Assembly: GCA_937901625.1 (NCBI GenBank)
Contig: CALDIE010000051.1
Coordinates: 1-5,938 of the forward strand
Source of the DNA: an uncultured Lachnospiraceae bacterium
GTDB taxonomy: Bacteria > Bacillota > Clostridia > Lachnospirales > Lachnospiraceae
Reading direction: 5' to 3'
Length of the DNA stretch: 5,938 bases
This document shows, one piece after another, positions 1 to 5,854 of this stretch. The translations under genes and the position numbers were made by a program. Below the pieces are notes generated by a model that saw only the letters and a program-made list of their open reading frames with translations, was not told the origin of the DNA and did not search any database. Position 1 is the stretch's first letter. The number at the start of each line of letters is the position of its first letter.

Positions 1-1
1 T

Positions 2-538
2 ATGATTCAAGAAGATAATGAAGGTATTCATTATGTTATAAATGGAGAAGATACAATCATTGAAGGAACAAATTATCATATAAATCTATATACTTTTGAA
101 AATGAAAAATATCAAAATACATTAAAAGTACTATATGGAGAAATCTTATTTAATATAAAAGACAGTATTATATATCCAAATATTATTGTGTATGATAAAC
201 CTTGGTATCGTGATGCTGCAATCACATCTATGGTACTAAAGAAGACAAACAATACAGATTTAATAAAACCATGGGTAGATAATATTACAGACTTGTATGA
301 TAGACAAAATGGTGGAGTAGAAGAAGCAGATAATTTAGGAGAACTATTATATATTTTATCTACACAAGAAGAAAGAAATGAAGAGTTAATAACAAGAATA
401 GAAGAAGAAGCAGAACGAATTGCTACATCCAATCCAAATGGATATTATATCTATGGAAAAACAGATTTTGGAGATCAATATTTATACCAAAACTTATGGT
501 ATCAATTAGGAATAGAGTCTGTTGGAAGAGAGTATCAT
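2..538 (+). other. AT-rich foreign coding segment, partial unrecognised protein
   Basis: This is the 5' part of the chimeric frame, about 179 residues with no stop. Codons are dominated by A/T third positions (tta, ata, aga, gaa, aat), unlike every other gene in the window. By direct count, bases 121-180 hold 11 G/C of 60, against 33 of 60 for bases 781-840 in the transketolase part. I do not recognise the protein with certainty. Residues ~67-73 (KPWYRDA) and ~100-120 (an acidic EEADNLGELLYILS stretch after YDRQNGG) resemble the conserved loops of alpha/alpha six-hairpin carbohydrate-active proteins. That is a weak similarity made by eye. A second aromatic stretch, YLYQNLWYQLG, follows at 160-170. 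The source is probably a low-GC Bacillota or Mollicutes-like genome. The right boundary is set only to within about 20 bases. Confidence 0.6.
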
Positions 539-940
539 TTTGAGATCGGAAAGGGAACCGTTGTCAGAGAGGGAAACGATGTCAGCATCATTGCAACCGG
601 TATTGAAGTGGATGCGGCTCTTGGAGCGGCCGAAATGCTGGCGGCAGACGGAATCAAGGCAGAGGTAGTTAATATATGTACCATCAAGCCCCTGGATGAG
701 GATATCATCGTTCAGACTGCACAGAAGACCGGAAAAGTAGTGACGGTGGAGGAACATTCCATTATCGGTGGTCTCGGTTCGGCAGTAGCGGAAGTCCTTG
801 GGGAGAAGTGCCCGACGAAGATGAAGCGTCTTGGCATTATGGATGTATTCGGAGAGTCCGGTTCTGCAGCGGCATTGATCCACAAGTATGGTTTGGATGC
901 GGAAGGCGTATACAACTCTGTAAAGAGTTTTCTGGGATAA
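2..940 (+). CDS. Chimeric reading frame: foreign AT-rich N-terminal part joined to transketolase C-terminal domain
   Basis: The frame is open from the window edge, so the first ATG may be internal and the true 5' end lies outside. Residues ~180-312 (from about base 539) match the C-terminal domain of transketolase, in the form seen in the separate C-terminal subunit of split transketolases: FEIGKGTVVREG, then SIIATGIEV, ICTIKPLDED, VVTVEEHSIIGGLGSAVAE and DVFGESGSA. Transketolase moves two-carbon units between sugar phosphates in the cytosolic pentose phosphate pathway. A complete C-terminal subunit is about 310 residues and has a pyrimidine-binding domain before this one. That domain is absent here, so the product should not work as a transketolase. 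Residues 1-179 are unrelated to transketolase and differ sharply in base composition. The total length, close to that of a normal subunit, is coincidental. The transketolase identity of the 3' part is secure; the reality of the fusion is doubtful. Confidence 0.8.
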   Translation: MIQEDNEGIHYVINGEDTIIEGTNYHINLYTFENEKYQNTLKVLYGEILFNIKDSIIYPNIIVYDKPWYRDAAITSMVLKKTNNTDLIKPWVDNITDLYDRQNGGVEEADNLGELLYILSTQEERNEELITRIEEEAERIATSNPNGYYIYGKTDFGDQYLYQNLWYQLGIESVGREYHFEIGKGTVVREGNDVSIIATGIEVDAALGAAEMLAADGIKAEVVNICTIKPLDEDIIVQTAQKTGKVVTVEEHSIIGGLGSAVAEVLGEKCPTKMKRLGIMDVFGESGSAAALIHKYGLDAEGVYNSVKSFLG

Positions 941-965
941 TATACAGGAACCCTAAGCGATAGAT

Positions 966-1003
966 GTGCTCTGTGCAGGTGTTGGCGTGTCTGCACAGGG
1001 CAT
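966..1003 (+). terminator. Candidate hairpin terminator after transketolase
   Basis: Bases 966-978 pair with 991-1003 in a 13-bp stem that includes two G-T wobbles, around a 12-base loop. It starts 26 bases after the transketolase stop codon. The following sequence is only moderately T-rich (ctttatatgtcttta from 1011) and has no true T-run next to the stem, so termination would be weak or factor-assisted. Position and stem length support the call; the missing U-tract counts against it. Confidence 0.4.
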
Positions 1004-1073
1004 TTGCAGGCTTTATATGTCTTTATCCGTAAAAAATGCGCACATGACCGGTGCATCGGGTCAGAAACAGCCG

Positions 1074-1114
1074 GCGTTCATGAGCAAGTAGCGAAGCGGA
1101 TTGCGAATGAACGC
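1074..1114. repeat. Nested hairpin, possible dispersed intergenic repeat
   Basis: An 8-bp perfect inverted repeat (GCGTTCAT at 1074-1081, ATGAACGC at 1107-1114) encloses a second 4-bp stem (1084-1087 with 1101-1104). Between the stems, GA at 1082-1083 faces GA at 1105-1106, a layout that can form tandem sheared G-A pairs. The apical part contains gcgaagc, which can fold into a tiny hairpin. It lies in the noncoding gap before the channel gene. This kind of element is often repeated between genes in Clostridia, but only one copy is present in this window, so repeat status is unproven. Confidence 0.4.
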
Positions 1115-1233
1115 TTTACTGGGACAATTCGGGATGAAGTTTGACGTGGAACATTCTGCTGCCCGGTATTTTTTCGGGAAAAGTTTTTGGAAGGGTGTTC
1201 TTTACCTGAAAGGATCAAAAAGAGGATAAGCCT

Positions 1234-2475
1234 ATGGCGGGGGAAGCAAAAAAAACAGACAATCGAACGGTGGCGGAAAAAGAGAAAAAATTCCGTAAGG
1301 AGTTATTCAGGATCATTGAGGTCGGATTTGTCGAGGATTTTATCGGCAGAGGATATGATATTATCAGTCTTATCGTGATCCTCCTTAACCTGACGGTAAG
1401 TATTCTTATGACCTTTGAGGATTTTGATCAGGCTTACGGAGAGAGTCTTCGCGTCATTGAGTCTGTCACGGTCATGTTCTTTTTGATCGATTATATCATG
1501 CGCTTGTATACCGCGGATTATAAATATCCGGGGCATAAACGTATTGTCTCCGTACTTCTGTATATGGTTTCTTTTAACGGTATTATCGATATTCTTTCGT
1601 TTTTGCCATATTATATGCCGATTTTCTTTCCTTCGGGAGCAGTGGCTTTCAGGATGTTCCGCGTGATGAGGATATTCAAGCTTTTTCGTGTTAACGCGTA
1701 TTATGACTCTCTGAATGTGATCACGGAGGTATTACGTAAAAAAGCTTCTCAATTGCTTTCATCCACTTTCATCATCCTTCTTTTGATGCTGGCCTCGAGT
1801 TTGTGCATGTATGGTCTGGAACACACAGCTCAACCGGATGTCTTCAGCAATGCTTTTTCCGGGATCTGGTGGTCGGCGTCGACGTTGCTGACGGTGGGTT
1901 ACGGAGATATATATCCGGTGACAACAGCGGGAAAAGCAGTGGGGACAGTGATCGCGTTTTTGGGCGTCGGTATGGTGGCTATCCCTACAGGTATTATTTC
2001 CGCAGGTTTCGTGGAGGAGTTTGCAAATCTCAGACAGATCGGCAGCGAGGGAATGGAGCAGGATGTTCACTTTATCATGCTGCGAGTTCAAAAAGGCGAC
2101 ATGTGGGACGGAAAAATGATCCGGAATCTTACAATTCCCAGGGGATTGATCATCGCTGCCGTTCAGCGATCAAATGAAATACTGGTTCCCGGAGGTGATC
2201 TGGAACTGATGGGAGATGATATCGTGGTGATGGCTGCGGAAGCTGCCGGAAAAGAAGTAGACATCACATTAAAAGAAGTCGAGTTAAAGGAGATGCATCC
2301 CTGGAACGGACAGAAGATCCGTGAACTTGATATTTCCAGACAGACATTTATCGTGCTGGTCAGAAGGAAGAATCGAAACATTATCCCCAACGGAGAAACG
2401 GTACTTAATACCGGAGACACAGTGATCATGTATACAAAAAAGAAGATCCGGGACGCGAGAGAAATCAAGTTGTAG
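1234..2475 (+). CDS. Voltage-gated potassium channel with two RCK_C/TrkA_C-like domains
   Basis: This 413-residue inner-membrane protein is predicted to be a K+-selective channel acting as a tetramer. Hydrophobic segments fit S1 (~42-62), S2 (~74-94), S3 (~105-130), S4 (~139-153), S5 (~172-193) and S6 (~234-258). S4 carries basic residues at every third position (R140, R143, R146, K149, R152), the voltage-sensor signature. The pore helix (~209-219) is followed by the selectivity filter TVGYGD at 220-225. The cytoplasmic tail holds two similar segments (~277-336 and ~345-402), each with an R-x-L-x-I-x-R core, a hydrophobic beta-strand, a NEILVPGG or NIIPNGE turn and a GDD/GDT strand, as in TrkA_C (RCK_C) ligand-binding domains. 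No Rossmann-type TrkA_N domain lies before them. The ATG is preceded by AGAGGA at 1221-1226, seven bases away. The gene appears monocistronic and its last 11 bases overlap the kinase gene on the other strand. Confidence 0.92.
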   Translation: MAGEAKKTDNRTVAEKEKKFRKELFRIIEVGFVEDFIGRGYDIISLIVILLNLTVSILMTFEDFDQAYGESLRVIESVTVMFFLIDYIMRLYTADYKYPGHKRIVSVLLYMVSFNGIIDILSFLPYYMPIFFPSGAVAFRMFRVMRIFKLFRVNAYYDSLNVITEVLRKKASQLLSSTFIILLLMLASSLCMYGLEHTAQPDVFSNAFSGIWWSASTLLTVGYGDIYPVTTAGKAVGTVIAFLGVGMVAIPTGIISAGFVEEFANLRQIGSEGMEQDVHFIMLRVQKGDMWDGKMIRNLTIPRGLIIAAVQRSNEILVPGGDLELMGDDIVVMAAEAAGKEVDITLKEVELKEMHPWNGQKIRELDISRQTFIVLVRRKNRNIIPNGETVLNTGDTVIMYTKKKIRDAREIKL

Positions 2476-3598
2476 ACCGGTTTTTGGGAAGAGTGACCGT
2501 AAAACTTGTGAGCTCGTCGTTACTTTCCACAGAGATCGATCCACCGTGCAGGGATACAACTTTACAGGCAATAGGAAGCCCCAGACCGTTTCCGTCGGAG
2601 GTATGGGAGGTATCTGCCTGATAGAACTGTTCAAATATCCGTTTTTGATCCTCTGAAGAGATGGGGAGACCGTTGTCTGATATAGTGACAGACAGGCTGT
2701 CTTTCCCATCTTTTATATTGATGAGGATACAGCCCCCCGAAGGGGTGAACTTGATGGCATTGTTGAGAAGGTTTTGCCACACATGGAAGAGAAGTTCCCG
2801 GTTGCCGTGGCAGGTCGTTTCCGGCAGGTCCGGTTCGATGTCCAATGATTTTTCTTCCCAGGCGGATTCGTATAAAAGGATGACTTCACGGAGCTGTTCA
2901 TCCAGAGAAAAATCCTCCTTTGTGATGTGGATCGTCTGATTTTCCAGGCGGGAGAGTTCCAGAATATTGCCGGTCAATTTTGTCAGACGATGAGTGCTCT
3001 CTACGATGGCGGCTGCATATTGATAGCGTTCTTCCTCCGTTAAATCCCTGTTCTCAAGAAGGGTTGCGTATCCCTCGATGGTAGAAAGAGGAGTTTTGAA
3101 CTCATGGGAGACATTGCGGGTAAAATCGCTGTGAATGATGGTCGTGTTATTTAGCTCACGGACCATGATGTTAAAATTCCGGGACATCTCGCGCAATTCG
3201 GAAAAACCGACATCCTCCTTTACCTGAACGGTATAATCTCCGTTTGTAACTTTTTTCATAGATTCATTCAGATCGTTGAGAGGAACAAAGAGATGATTAC
3301 CGATCAGGTAGGTCATGGAAGCTCCGATGATAAAAAAGAGGATCAGGAGATAGAGGGTGATCAGGTGAGAACTGATATCGCCTCCGGAAAACCAACCCCA
3401 GTGCATTAAGAGCATGACGATGCCGGCCGCAAGGATCATTTCCACAAAGAGCAGGCCGCAAACGGTCAGTGTAAAGAGCAGGATGATCCTTTTACCCTCG
3501 TTTTTTACCTTGGGAAACCATTTTGAAAAAAACCTGCTGTTTTTCATAGTGAATTTGCTCATATCTTGGCAATCATTCCTTTCGTAAGACCTTAGCAT
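2465..3598 (-). CDS. Membrane sensor histidine kinase (HAMP, HisKA, HATPase)
   Basis: This 377-residue kinase is the probable partner of the response regulator just upstream. Residues ~38-66 and ~79-104 are membrane helices joined by only about 12 external residues, so no sizeable extracellular sensor exists. A HAMP linker follows (~100-152), then the H-box with phospho-acceptor H165 in VSHEFKTPLS, and the ATPase domain: N-box WQNLLNNAIKFTP (274-286), G1 box DNGLPIS (308-314), F-box FEQFYQAD (322-329) and G2 box GNGLGLP (336-342). The second Gly of the usual DxGxG is Pro312; the other motifs are canonical. The chosen ATG lies four bases after the regulator stop, which fits translational coupling, but its own ribosome site is weak. 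A start at Met13 (base 3562), with AAAGGA some 14 bases upstream, is an alternative, and both leave the domains intact. The layout resembles intramembrane-sensing kinases such as SaeS; the signal is unknown. Confidence 0.93.
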   Translation of the reverse strand: MLRSYERNDCQDMSKFTMKNSRFFSKWFPKVKNEGKRIILLFTLTVCGLLFVEMILAAGIVMLLMHWGWFSGGDISSHLITLYLLILFFIIGASMTYLIGNHLFVPLNDLNESMKKVTNGDYTVQVKEDVGFSELREMSRNFNIMVRELNNTTIIHSDFTRNVSHEFKTPLSTIEGYATLLENRDLTEEERYQYAAAIVESTHRLTKLTGNILELSRLENQTIHITKEDFSLDEQLREVILLYESAWEEKSLDIEPDLPETTCHGNRELLFHVWQNLLNNAIKFTPSGGCILINIKDGKDSLSVTISDNGLPISSEDQKRIFEQFYQADTSHTSDGNGLGLPIACKVVSLHGGSISVESNDELTSFTVTLPKNRSTT

Positions 3599-3602
3599 CT
3601 GT

Positions 3603-4307
3603 TCATAAATGTCCGTTCGTAGCAGAGGAATCGTCGGTAAGAAGTCGTGCCTTATATCCGAGTCCGCGTACGGTTACGATTTCCAGATCCTTATTGTCTC
3701 TTAAGTGTTCCCGAAGGCGGCCGATGTGTACTTCCAGAGTATGGGGTGTCGATTCGGTGTCCATTCCCCAGATTTCGTTCATGATCTGATTGCGCGTAAA
3801 AGTACGATTCGGGGAGGCGGCGAGCTTGTAGAGCAGCTGAAATTCTTTGGGTGGAAGCACGATCTGTTTGTCTTCATAGGAAAGGGTAAAGGAATCGGAA
3901 TCCAGAGAAGTGCCGCCGATGGTCAGTCTGTGTTCCTGCAGACTCCTGGAACGACGCAAAAGAGCCTGAACACGCCAGATCATCTCATTGACATTGACAG
4001 GCTTGACCATATAATCATCTGTTCCGGAGCGAAAGCCTTCCTGCTTGTAGTCATAGCTATCCTTGGCGGAGATCATTAAGACAGGGGTTTCCATACCGGC
4101 TTCCCTTACCGCGGCCGTCAGTTCATATCCGTCGAGATTGGGCATCATGATATCGGAAATGATCAGATCGATATGTTCTTTCCCGAGAATATCGAGCGCA
4201 ACCTGACCGTCCTCAGCTTCTATGGGCGTGTAGGAGTGCTGTGTCAGTACGGTACAGAAGAGTTTGCGAAGCGGCGCATCGTCTTCTGCGACAAGTATTT
4301 TGATCAT
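3603..4307 (-). CDS. OmpR/PhoB-family response regulator
   Basis: This 234-residue cytoplasmic transcription factor is expected to be phosphorylated by the kinase encoded immediately downstream. The receiver domain (~1-118) has the acidic pair D9-D10, phospho-acceptor D52 in ISDIMMPNLDG, the switch residue S80 and K102 in the VKP motif. The winged-helix DNA-binding domain (~127-222) has the PPKEFQLLYKLA stretch, the recognition helix region TPHTLEVHIGRLREHL (187-202) and the closing hairpin VRGLGYKA (213-220). All key residues are present. A short polar tail of about 12 residues follows. The ATG is preceded by a strong AAGGAAGGAG site (plus-strand bases 4318-4327), ten bases away. It is the first gene of a two-gene operon, with a likely promoter at 4510-4538 that leaves a leader of about 195 bases. 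Members of this family bind direct repeats as dimers. The target genes cannot be read from the sequence. Confidence 0.95.
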   Translation of the reverse strand: MIKILVAEDDAPLRKLFCTVLTQHSYTPIEAEDGQVALDILGKEHIDLIISDIMMPNLDGYELTAAVREAGMETPVLMISAKDSYDYKQEGFRSGTDDYMVKPVNVNEMIWRVQALLRRSRSLQEHRLTIGGTSLDSDSFTLSYEDKQIVLPPKEFQLLYKLAASPNRTFTRNQIMNEIWGMDTESTPHTLEVHIGRLREHLRDNKDLEIVTVRGLGYKARLLTDDSSATNGHL

Positions 4308-4509
4308 GGATCGGGATCTCCTTCCTTATTGGATGAGCAGTTTTCACTGTTCTTTTGGCAATTTATCTGCTATTCTTATGTTGGCATTCTTTTTGAAACG
4401 CATCACATATTCCGGGGCATTTTCATACACTCTGCATCCTGTTAACCGTTGTCACGAATGGCTCTGTTGCTAAAGCAACTCTTACAATTTTGACCCTGAC
4501 ATCACTATA

Positions 4510-4538
4510 ATTATAGGAGAAATATCTCCGGCGGACAA
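4510..4538 (-). promoter_or_regulatory. Probable sigma-A promoter of the two-component operon
   Basis: Read on the minus strand, TTGTCC (4538-4533, four of six consensus bases) is followed after exactly 17 bases by a perfect TATAAT (4515-4510). Transcription would start near 4503, leaving a leader of about 195 bases before the regulator. The -10 lies inside the perfect palindrome TATAATTATA (4506-4515), so the same bases also read TATAAT on the plus strand. There the best upstream element (CTTACA at 4481-4486, 19-base spacing) is poor. Confidence 0.6.
4516..4529. promoter_or_regulatory. Inverted repeat inside the promoter spacer, candidate operator
   Basis: GGAGA (4516-4520) and TCTCC (4525-4529) form a perfect 5-bp dyad around AATA. 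It lies wholly between the -35 and -10 of the minus-strand promoter and abuts the palindromic -10. A protein bound here would block or distort that promoter. The dyad is short, so it could arise by chance. Confidence 0.35.
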
Positions 4539-4604
4539 TGCGAAAAGAGTAAAAACGGACGGTAGCAGGAAAAAGCGCACGAATTCCGGAAGAGATGAAT
4601 GAAA

Positions 4605-4628
4605 GAGAATGAAAAAGAGAATGAAAAA
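4605..4628. repeat. Two perfect tandem copies of a 12-base motif
   Basis: GAGAATGAAAAA occurs at 4605-4616 and again, directly abutting, at 4617-4628. A degenerate third copy (GATGAATGAAA) lies just before, at 4594-4604. The tract ends about 25 bases upstream of the galE -35 and starts about 65 bases upstream of the two-component -35. Direct repeats spaced by about one helical turn are the type of site bound by OmpR/PhoB-family dimers, but a simple purine-rich slippage repeat would look the same. Confidence 0.5.
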
Positions 4629-4652
4629 GCCCCAAAAACGTGAAAAAATGAG

Positions 4653-4681
4653 TGGACAAGCGGTTGCGCAATAGTTATAAT
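4653..4681 (+). promoter_or_regulatory. Sigma-A type promoter of galE
   Basis: TGGACA (4653-4658, five of six consensus bases) and a perfect TATAAT (4676-4681) are separated by the optimal 17 bases. Transcription would begin near 4688, giving a leader of about 66 bases that carries a small GAAA-tetraloop hairpin (4713-4724) and a strong ribosome site. It is the best promoter match I found in the window. Confidence 0.75.
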
Positions 4682-4753
4682 TAGATTCAAACAGAGACGA
4701 CAACAAAAAACAGACCGAAAGGTCGAAGGAATAAGGAGAAGGAGGACAGAGTA

Positions 4754-5773
4754 ATGTCAGTATTGGTAACGGGTGGAAGCGGATTTATCGGAAGCCACAC
4801 AGTTGTGGAGTTACAGACGGCAGGGTATGATGTGGTGGTAATCGACAATCTGGCCAATTCATCCAGGGAATCTTTAAAGCGTGTAGAAGAGATCACGGGA
4901 AAAACCGTCACTTTTTATCAGGTGGACATCAGGGACAGAGAAGGCTTAAATGCCGTATTTGAGAAGGAAAAGGACATTGAATGCTGTATTCATTTCGCCG
5001 GTTTAAAGGCAGTCGGCGAATCCTGCAGGCTTCCCTGGGAGTATTATGAAAATAACATTGGCGGGACGCTTGTTCTGGTAGATGTGATGCGCAAGCATGG
5101 CGTAAAGAATATCATTTTCTCTTCATCGGCAACGGTATACGGCGATCCCGATACAGTGCCTGTTACGGAGGAAAGCCCGGTTAAGAAGTGTACAAACCCG
5201 TATGGTACTACGAAGGCGATGCTTGAGACGATCTTAACGGATATCCAGACGGCCGATCCTGAGTGGAATGTTGTTCTGTTGCGCTATTTCAATCCCATCG
5301 GCGCACATAAGAGCGGCCGGATCGGAGAGAACCCCAACGGTATTCCGAACAATCTGATGCCTTATATCACACAGGTAGCAGTCGGGAAGCAGCCGTTCCT
5401 TCGTGTCTTTGGCAACGACTATGATACTCCGGACGGAACGGGCGTACGAGATTATATCCACGTGGTGGATCTGGCTAAGGGACATGTTAAGGCGTTGAAC
5501 AAGATCCGGGAGAAGAACGGACTCAGTGTTTATAACCTTGGCACAGGAAAGGGATACAGCGTGCTGGAGATTGTAAAGAACTTTGAAGAGGCTTCCGGGG
5601 TAAAGATCCCGTACGAGATCCAGGGAAGACGTGCCGGGGATATAGCTATCAACTATGCCGATCCTACACGTGCACAGATAGAGCTTGGCTGGAAAGCGGA
5701 ACTGGGTATTCGCGAGATGTGTGAGGATAGCTGGAGATGGCAGAAGAACAATCCGAACGGATTCGAGCAGTAA
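4754..5773 (+). CDS. galE: UDP-glucose 4-epimerase
   Basis: This 339-residue cytosolic NAD-dependent enzyme of the extended short-chain dehydrogenase family interconverts UDP-glucose and UDP-galactose. It serves galactose use (Leloir pathway) and supplies galactosyl units for surface polysaccharide. The NAD-binding TGGSGFIG is at residues 6-13 and the acidic D31 ends the second strand. The catalytic Ser (S125 in SSSATVYG) and the Y150-x-x-x-K154 pair (NPYGTTK) are in place. LRYFNPIGAH (176-185), VRDYIHVVDLA (231-241) and YNLGTGKGYSV (260-270) are typical GalE blocks, and the length matches the family (about 330-340). By alignment with GDLPAYWAD of the E. coli enzyme, the gate position Tyr299 is Asn300 here, which might widen the pocket for N-acetylated substrates. 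The ATG follows GGAGG (4741-4745) by eight bases, with a second AGGAG just upstream. It is probably monocistronic, between its own promoter and a terminator. Confidence 0.97.
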   Translation: MSVLVTGGSGFIGSHTVVELQTAGYDVVVIDNLANSSRESLKRVEEITGKTVTFYQVDIRDREGLNAVFEKEKDIECCIHFAGLKAVGESCRLPWEYYENNIGGTLVLVDVMRKHGVKNIIFSSSATVYGDPDTVPVTEESPVKKCTNPYGTTKAMLETILTDIQTADPEWNVVLLRYFNPIGAHKSGRIGENPNGIPNNLMPYITQVAVGKQPFLRVFGNDYDTPDGTGVRDYIHVVDLAKGHVKALNKIREKNGLSVYNLGTGKGYSVLEIVKNFEEASGVKIPYEIQGRRAGDIAINYADPTRAQIELGWKAELGIREMCEDSWRWQKNNPNGFEQ

Positions 5774-5811
5774 TACGGCAGACGTTATACCAGATGTAGA
5801 ACAGAGAATGC

Positions 5812-5854
5812 GGTGGGCAGAAGGAACGTCAGAAATCCTTCTCCCGCCTTTTTT
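5812..5854 (+). terminator. Intrinsic terminator of galE
   Basis: Bases 5812-5825 pair with 5836-5848 in a 13-bp stem with one bulged C at 5818. The stem includes the perfect seven-base pairing AGAAGGA/TCCTTCT and a GC-rich base. The loop is ten bases, and six T residues (5849-5854) follow at once. It begins 38 bases after the galE stop, a standard Rho-independent layout. Confidence 0.85.

Larger units (their letters stand above)
941..1233. other. Noncoding gap between transketolase and channel gene
   Basis: No credible gene is seen on either strand. The gap holds the two hairpins listed separately (966-1003 and 1074-1114) and a minor 4-bp CCCG/CGGG hairpin with a T-rich loop at 1162-1178. 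A possible -35 element, TTGACG, lies at 1141-1146, but the best -10-like match downstream (TATTTT at 1167-1172) is 20 bases away, too far for a standard promoter. The channel promoter therefore cannot be placed with confidence. Confidence 0.5.
4308..4753. other. Divergent regulatory region between response regulator and galE
   Basis: This 446-base noncoding stretch separates two outward-facing genes. It holds a minus-strand promoter (4510-4538), a dyad inside that promoter (4516-4529), a 12-base tandem repeat (4605-4628) and the galE promoter (4653-4681). The minus-strand leader (4308 to about 4503) contains two small hairpins: GTTGC/GCAAC with a 4-base loop at 4466-4479, and CAGT/ACTG with a GAAA loop in the RNA at 4338-4349. 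The galE leader contains GACC-GAAA-GGTC at 4713-4724. I recognise no known riboswitch. Reading frames crossing the region lack ribosome sites and convincing protein composition. Confidence 0.7.

Noticed and set aside
112..1056. Minus-strand open frames (112-432, 506-883, 712-1056) opposite the chimeric gene
   Set aside because: They have no ribosome site and show the Cys/His/Ser-rich composition expected of antisense shadows; the plus strand encodes a clear transketolase domain there.
1303..2468. Additional frames on both strands inside the channel gene
   Set aside because: The voltage sensor, TVGYGD filter and RCK_C-like domains are all in the 1234-2475 frame; the others show no motifs or start signals.
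4173..4473. Plus-strand frames (4173-4445, 4264-4473) covering the response-regulator start
   Set aside because: They overlap the well-supported receiver domain antisense, lack a ribosome site and show no recognisable protein features.
4466..4479. GTTGC/GCAAC hairpin as a terminator or attenuator
   Set aside because: The stem is only five base pairs and lacks an adjacent T-run in either direction; it is mentioned only as part of the leader.
4490..4511. Promoter made of TTGACC (4490-4495) and TATAAT (4506-4511) on the plus strand
   Set aside because: The spacing is only 10 bases, too short for sigma-A recognition; the -10 is better explained by the minus-strand promoter.
4594..4628. Tandem repeats as a CRISPR array
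   Set aside because: The units are 12 bases long and abut each other with no spacers.
4423..4706. Minus-strand small hydrophobic frames in the divergent region
   Set aside because: The Phe/Ser-rich sequence is what the purine-rich repeat gives on its complement; no ribosome site is seen and the frames run over both promoters.
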